A stretch of DNA of 64,000 bases from Armillaria gallica. Lineage: Eukaryota; Basidiomycota; Agaricomycetes; Agaricales; Physalacriaceae. Positions within the stretch are counted from its first letter, which is position 1, and each line of letters begins with the position of its first letter. Below the pieces are notes generated by a model. It was not told the DNA's origin and made no database searches. It was given only the letters and a program-made list of their open reading frames with translations. This document shows positions 57,560-64,000 of this stretch, piece by piece. Position numbers and translations under genes: made by a program. The stretch lies in NCBI GenBank assembly GCA_037576215.1, contig JBANDB010000005.1, positions 3,658,001 to 3,722,000 of the forward strand. Reading direction: 5' to 3'.

Positions 57560-59410
57560 ATGAATTCTCTTGTCTCATCTACTCCTATAATCTTCCCCTC
57601 CCCTGAAGCTGAGGGACAGTGGGAGTAGTATAGAGAGCACTTTTTAGATCATCCCTGGTACAAATACAAGATCACCAGTGCCAGCAGTGAATTGATTTGA
57701 GATCCTTCCTCAATGAAAGGTGACAAGGTCAAAGTCATTTGTAGACTGTGTCTTCAATGTCACATTGCTATGATCCATGCTCAAGACCAGCATGCATTGA
57801 GTATAGGTTCTATTGAAGAAGCTTGGACTGACCAAATGATTATCAATCAGTGTAAGTTTCCATACCTTTCTCCATTAATGGGTCACTAACACAGCATTTA
57901 TACAGTATTCAATGCTCCTCATAGTGACCGACAGCATCTCTGGCTTGTTTCTCAAGGAAAGACACTTTGAGTTCACCTAAGGGAATGTGTCTATCAGCCT
58001 GACACTATTCGTTGGAAGGCTGCCAAAGAATCTGTGGCAAACTTGCCCTAAAAGCATGCAATGCCATTGACTCACCCTCTTCTATACAACTCTGTCCTAT
58101 TTCCTGCTGATGCTAGCTTTACAGCAGCTGCACCATCACTGCTGCTGATCCTGAGTGATCCTGGATCATCAAATGTGTCCCAAGTCTTTGCACTGCTAAG
58201 CTGCCATGTCAGTGCTGCTTCCACTCCTTGGGGAAGCTGTGCACCATCTCCAGCCCCATCTACAAGTAGTGTAGGCCCATCAGACTCAGTATTGTCTCTT
58301 GGTTCACTATCAGCTGGTCATCCAGGCACATTAGCATCAATGTTCACCCACTTTCCTTATGTGTTGCAGAAGTCACTCCAGCACACCTGCTGTTGAAGCA
58401 CTCCCTTTCTCTCAAGCACAATTTGAAGAGCAGATTGCCTGAGTTACTGCTTCTGCTGGATTTTTGCTCTCTTAAGTGGAAAATCCAGAAGTTCTTTACC
58501 TCTTTTTTGACTTCCTTTCATTGGCAAAGCTCCCATCTCGCAAGGTATTAATCCAGTGACTTGTACCCCAAGTATTGGACCAACAATGTTCTCATGTCAT
58601 TCATGAAGCTGCTGATGCTAAGGTGACAGCACAGTGTGATGGGTGGTCAGGAAAAAATCACCACCATTACATAGCATTTATGGCAGCTGTGAACAGAAAG
58701 GTGTGTATAGTACTAGCCTCTTCAATTTGCTTATGCAGATATTTATTCAAGTCCAGACTGTTTGGATTTATGATGCTTCCAAGGAGTGAAAGACCACTGC
58801 CAACCTCCTCAAATTGATAAAGGAGGTCATCGAGATCTTAGAGTGTAAATGGTGTGTACAGGTGATTGCATTTGTATCAGATGCATCCAGGGAATCACAT
58901 AAAGCATGTTGAATGCTATGTCAGCTGTATCCACATATTTTTACTCCAGATTGTTATGCACATCAGGTAAGCTTTTTGTATTTAGTCCATAACTTTTTAT
59001 TATTATTAAAAAACCCATTACAGATCAATCTAATTGTTGGTGACTATTTCGAGGTCAATGGGGGGTTCTTGATCTATGGGAAGAAAATGACTGAGGTAAT
59101 AACTTGGTTACAAAGCAAGACGTTCATTCTTGCTCTTCTCCATGAGGCCCAACTGGAGCATGGATCATCAAACTCACTTGCTGTGATTTATGCAGTCCTT
59201 ACCCACTGGACAGTGCACTATCTTGCATTTTGTCAACTTCTAGATCTATGCCGGTCACTCATAGTACTTATTGCCAAGGATGACATAGCTGAAGCAACAT
59301 CATAGGAGCATAAATTAGTGACAGGAGATGTGAAATCTCAACATAAGGCTGAAGAGATGCTAACGATCATGCATGATCTTACATTCTGGCATGCTCTAGC
59401 ATGGTAAGCA
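57560..59410 (+). pseudogene. hAT-family transposase, decayed
   Basis: Collinear hAT pieces occur in changing frames: HPWYKYKITSASS then KVICRLCLQCHIAMIHAQDQ (BED-type zinc finger, about 57650-57800), FNAPHSDRQHLWLVSQGKT (57908), VHLRECVYQPDTIRWKAA, FPADASFTAAAPSLLLI (about 58090), VTAQCDGWSGKNHHHYIAFM (about 58625), PDCYAHQ, then INLIVGDYF (about 59025), WLQSKTFILALLHEAQLEHG and VLTHWTVHYLAF (about 59195). Such hAT transposases use an RNase H-fold DDE domain. There are stops in or between the conserved blocks (for example around 57635, 57720 and 57970). It sits immediately upstream of the Helitron remnant; no terminal repeats were found. Confidence 0.8.
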
Positions 59411-59933
59411 GCATCTATATAATAAGAGAGGTGGATGATGATATAATAAGGCAGACTTTCAATTTCTGGCCATTGCCATTGCCTGGCTTATTCCAGCTGA
59501 GTTTGAACTTCACCATGCTGATATGGTGTGGCTTCAAGCCTGTCCCCTTTCCTTCTTACCCTCTGCTCTGTTCCATTCTCCCCTCACAGTGTACCATCTC
59601 AGGCAAGCACTACAGTCCTTTTACATATAATAAGGACTTTTGGAATCTCCCACAGTACTGTCTATCAATATTTGATTGAAGCTCTTCATTTCTGATTTTC
59701 TTTCAGGTGTTTTTGCCTCTTCCTTACACAGTGTTGCTACTATTTCCACCTCTCCATACCCTGTGATGTGTGTACCACTCTTATTTTTCTAAGATCAATG
59801 CTCACAGCATTCTGTTAATAGGTCTCTATTTACTTCTACCAGAGAGAATGATCATTTCAATTTTCTGGCTCCAGTTACACCAAAGCAGAATTGCTATGCA
59901 GAACGGGAGCAGGATCATCTTCAGCATCTTCAG

Positions 59934-62900
59934 ATGACCTCCCTCTCTAACTGTCATGGTCAATCACCACATCCAGGTCCTGATCCTGATATTGAACTTC
60001 CATGCTTTAATATACCACCTGAGACTCATATCTCATCTCAGTTGGATTGTCCACATGAACATCCCATGCCTGTAGTACCAGCTCTTCCTGTTTTTCTCAC
60101 CAGAGGTCAACATCATAGACAATTACATGGTGGTGCTCCTGAAAGACAGCCATCTGCATTTGATAGTACTTCTGTTCCACAGCTTCTTGTAGGTCCACAA
60201 GGCCATGGACATGAGGGTGGTCGAGGACATGGGCAAGGGAGAGCTATTGAAATTCATCCTCCACACACTGAGCTACCACAAAATATTGACCAAACAACTT
60301 CGGCTGAGCACTACCAGCAATCACCATCACCTATAAGAGAGTCACTACCATTACCTTCACCACCTCTACAGCCACCATTATCATTACTACATCAGCATTA
60401 ACCACCACCACCACCACCACCACATGCTATTCCTGTACAACTTCCTCTGGCAAGATGTCTATATGCTGAGGTGCACTCTCAGTATAATATTGGAAGTAAA
60501 AATTATGTTTATGAACATTGTGAGGCATTACATTGGCATGATGAACGACTTAAGAGTAAGTCAAGAGTTACACTGCAATTTGGAATATGCTGTTTACAAG
60601 GGCAGGTCAAATTATCTCACCTTCCTCCTGCTCCTGCCATTCTTCAAAATCTTTTTTGTGGCAACAATCCATTGTCAAAAGCCTTCTTACAAGATATCAG
60701 GCAGTATAATGCAGCATTGGCATTTACATCCTTAGCTGTAAAAGTTGATGAGGCAATTACCAATTCTTCAGGACCATACTACTTTCATATATCTGGCAAG
60801 CTTCATTACTGGATGGGATCCCTGCTGCCTGAGGAAGAAGGGAAATTGTCTTATGCACAGCTGTACATACATGATCCAGTGGAGGCATTGAGTATGTGCA
60901 ATCGTCACAATCCTAATCTAAATCCAGAAATCATGTCCCAATTACAGGATTTAATGCAGGATGTAAATCCATATGTTGCTTTATATCGACATGCATATCT
61001 CATTATGAAAGACAAACCCTATAAAGAGTATCTGAATATTAAAGTGTGATTGCATGTGGGTGATGGAACTGATGGGCGATGATATAATCTTCCAACAGTA
61101 GATGAGTTGGCTACTATTATTCCTGGAGATGGATCTGAGCCTGTTCAAAATGATTGAGATATTGTTTTATGTATGCATGATCATTCTCTCAAGCATATTA
61201 GTCAACTTCATCCAAGTTATCAACCTCTTCATTATGTTCTCCTTTTCCATATGGAGAATTGGGTTGGAATATACATATGCTCCTGGAAGAGACTGAAACA
61301 AGTGAATATAGAGAACATAAAAGGGTTACTCAACATATATATTATGCCTACCGTCTACATGATCATCCAGCAATTGAACCAAATGCACCATTATATAGAG
61401 GAGGACAGCTCTATCAGCAGTATATTGTAGATGTATGAGCATCAATTGAACAAATAATCTCAACTGGCTTCAGAATAATCAGAAAACTATTCATGCAGAT
61501 CTGTATAAAGGATTGGTTGATGCAACAACCAATGTAGATGGATTGGAAAACTCTGGCCAGTGTGTTGTCTTACCATCATCACATACTAGAAGTCCACATG
61601 CAATGTACCAGCTGTACCAAGACTATGGCAATCTGTAAAGCCTTACAGAAGCCAGATATCTTACAATGACAGTAAACCCACAGTGGCCAGAAATTGTAGA
61701 GGCTCTGAAGTGTACAAATAGACTAGATCAGAAGGTGGAGGATCAACCAGATATTGTAGCCAAGGTTTTCCAGTTGAAGAAGGAGGCCTTGCTGAATGGA
61801 ATCAAGAAGGGTGGAATATTTGGAAAAGTCAGGGCTATGGTGCATACTATTGAATTTCAGAAGCGTGGACTCTCTCATATGCATTTTTTGATTTTTCTGG
61901 ATCCTGAAGACAAGATTCACACACTTGCTGATGCTGATTCAGTCTCATGTGCTCAGATTCCTGATCCTGTTACTCAATCAATTCTTTATGAGATTGTCAC
62001 CAGATCCATGGTCCATAATCCATGTGATAATCGCTGCAAGAAGGCTGATGGTTGCTGTTCAAAAAACTTTCCAAAAGACTTCAATGAGCACACTGAGTTC
62101 ACCACTGATGGATATCCCAATTTGGCACATCCTAACAATGGTCATGAGTATGTTAAAATGCATGGTCAAACCTATACTGTCTATACCAACCATGATATTG
62201 TCCCATATAATCCTTATCTCAGTGCAAAATATAACTGTCACATCAATGTGGAGGTTTGTGTTTCTGTCAAGGCCATCAAATATATTTATAAATACATTTA
62301 CAAGGGCTATGACAGGACTACATTAGAGGTTCAGGATCATGATGAGATCAAGAAGTTTCTGGATGCATGCTATATCTCTGCTATTAAATCATACTGGGGA
62401 ATCTTTTCATTTTGGCTACATCAGAAGGAGCCAAATGTTGTCTGTCTTCAGGTCTATCTCCCTGATAAATAGCTTATCACATATGATGAGAATGACAGTC
62501 CAGAAGAGGTGTTAGCAGCTGCAGAGAAAAAGACAACTACTCTGTTACAATGGTTTGAGCTCAATAAGAGAGATTCAAATGCATGCCGATATCTATATCA
62601 GGAGACTCCTGCTCACTATACCTGGAACAAGAGAAAATGAAATCCATGCCAAAGATATAATACTATTGGTATTACTATTGGCTGAATGTATCAAGCTGCC
62701 TCCTTATCTGGTGAACAATTCTATCTGCAGCTTCTTTTGACTGCTGTTGCCAGTGCTCAATCCTTCCAACACCTATGCACTATCAACAATGTGGAGTGTG
62801 CTACTTTCAAGGAGGCATGCATTACTATGGGATTGCTGGAAAATGATAATGAATGGAGACAATGCTTACAGGAGGCAGCTATTATGCAGTCAGGAGCACA

Positions 62901-63443
62901 GTTGTGATTACTATTTGTGACCCTTCTTCTCTTCTGCCAGCCAGCAAAGCTAGATAAGCTGTGGGAGGAGTTCAAGGAGAACATTTGTAATGATTTGGCA
63001 TATAAGTTCTGCCAACATGATGTTCCAAATCCAACAGATGCTTAGCTTTATGATTTTGGTCTCCATCTTATCAATAAGCTTCTTCAATCTCATGGTCATT
63101 GTCTCTCTGAGTGGACCAAGATGCCAGCCTCTATCATGGACTGGGCTGCTTATGAAGAGAATCCTCTTCTGGCTGCACAGCTGGCCTATGATATCCCATC
63201 TCTATAGTAATTAGTTGCTAACAATCTTCAAAAACATTCAATGAAGAGCAGAAGACTGCTTATAATAGTGTGTTTGACTGTGCTATGAATGAATGAGGGA
63301 AATTTGTATTTTTGCATAGTGCTGGAGGTGGTGGAAAGACTTTTGTATGCAATACTATTGCTGCTGCTGTTTGTGCCGAAGGAAAGATTGCATTTACCTG
63401 TGCCTCCTCTGGTATATCAGCAATTCTCTTAGTTGGAGGGCAT
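59934..63443 (+). pseudogene. Helitron Rep/helicase gene, decayed and truncated by an LTR
   Basis: Order: Pro/His-rich leader (59934-60420), the Helitron-like N-terminal block (CEALHWHDERL, FHISGKLHYWMGSLLPEE, YAQLYIHDPVEAL, VNPYVALYRHAYLI; 60500-61030), the replication-initiator block HTIEFQKRGLSHMHFLIFLD (about 61850; HMH is the HUH motif), then IKYIYKYIYKGYDRTT (about 62280, two candidate catalytic Tyr), and the Pif1-like helicase start FLHSAGGGGKTFVCNTIAAA (Walker A, about 63315) and FTCASSGISAILL. Helitrons move by rolling-circle replication. Frameshifts and stops occur at about 61050, 61640, 62470, 62640 and 63040-63300. At 63443 the helicase is cut by a second LTR copy. Confidence 0.85.
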
Positions 63444-64000
63444 TGTTGAGCTTCATGGTGTGCACCAGTGAAACTAAGAGCAGCCTAGCATGAATGACAC
63501 ACTACACCTACACTCAATCCCACTAACACACACACACTAATCTCTAATAAGTGCAGAGGGGAGCAAGGAATTTAATTCTACTTGTGCACCAACAGTATCT
63601 CAACAAATCTCAAGAGCTCTCTCTCAATGGCCTGACACAACATGAAGTAACCAGCAATATCTCAAGTTCTCTTTGTTTCTCCTCTGAAGCTTTTTACAAG
63701 AGAGCATGATGAACCATGCAACCCTCAAGGCAAAGACTTTTTATAATTTATACAAATGGACACACAGATCCACAAAAATGACACAGTCTGCACAGTGAGC
63801 TTACTAAGTATGAATCGTAGCTAGGTCCAACTGTGCACGACTTCGCCTTCTTCTTAGCTCATGAAACCTGAGTCCCAACTGGTCATGATAAAAGTCCATT
63901 CAATGAGCTTGCTAGTACAAAGTGCCACTAGGTCCAACTGTGCACACCTTCACCTTGCTCTAGTCTGCTAAACCTGAATCCTGACTCATCACAAATGAGG
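63444..64000 (-). mobile_element. Second copy of the LTR-like element, inverted, partial at window end
   Basis: Beginning TGTTGAGCTTC at 63444, the sequence is the reverse complement of the last 550 bp of the element at 36213-38097, including TATAATTTATA (about 63740) and the doublet at 63800-63990. It interrupts the Helitron helicase. The far end and its target duplication lie outside the window. Confidence 0.85.

Noticed and set aside
59934..63443. Functional autonomous Helitron
   Set aside because: Several frameshifts and stops occur, and the helicase is cut by an LTR.

Overview
The window is fungal nuclear DNA, most probably from a mushroom-forming basidiomycete (Agaricomycetes). The evidence is the very short introns (about 42-57 nt, GT...CTAAC/CTGAC...AG) and a set of lineage-typical families: DUF6589, CxC2-like KDZ transposase, Spt5-like KOW proteins, JmjC proteins, alpha-kinases, integrase-core proteins, and hAT and Helitron elements. 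Species is not claimed. Most genes belong to poorly characterised accessory families, and many are broken.

Layout. 1-4020: a broken RecQ-like helicase fragment (minus) head to head with a broken DUF6589 gene (plus). 5040-8100: a multi-exon accessory gene (minus). 8590-14100: five small genes in alternating orientation, including an RNase H1 N-terminal-type domain protein and an inverted pair of paralogues. 14388-18013: a nearly complete KDZ transposase gene. 19661-22082: an Spt5-like KOW gene (minus), divergent from a long plus-strand region (22340-27975) that ends in a gene fusing a JmjC domain to a Ulp1-like domain that lacks the catalytic Cys; a 55-nt near-perfect hairpin lies between them. 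28700-32115: three small unrecognised genes.

From about 33 kb onward the DNA looks more AT-rich and poor in CpG. 33152-38268 is an alpha-kinase gene split by a 1.88-kb solo-LTR-like insertion with a target duplication. 39002-40837 is an integrase-core gene with a nonsense codon. 41083-42621 is a Ulp1 protease-like gene, and 44161-45742 a membrane-protein family gene. 47449-50464 is a 3-kb, nearly perfect giant palindrome. 50.5-57.5 kb is repeat-rich with no recognised gene. 57560-59410 is a dead hAT transposase and 59934-63443 a dead Helitron, cut by a second copy of the same LTR that runs off the window end.

I see no single operational pathway. The window reads as a transposon-rich accessory region carrying chromatin/transcription-type proteins (Spt5-like, JmjC-Ulp1) in a divergent pair. 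The least ordinary signals are the giant palindrome, the JmjC/pseudo-Ulp1 fusion with the hairpin beside it, the repeated GCGTATAA-type motif above TATA boxes of several small genes, and the clean LTR insertion in the kinase gene. Exon borders were deduced by eye from splice motifs and frame continuity.
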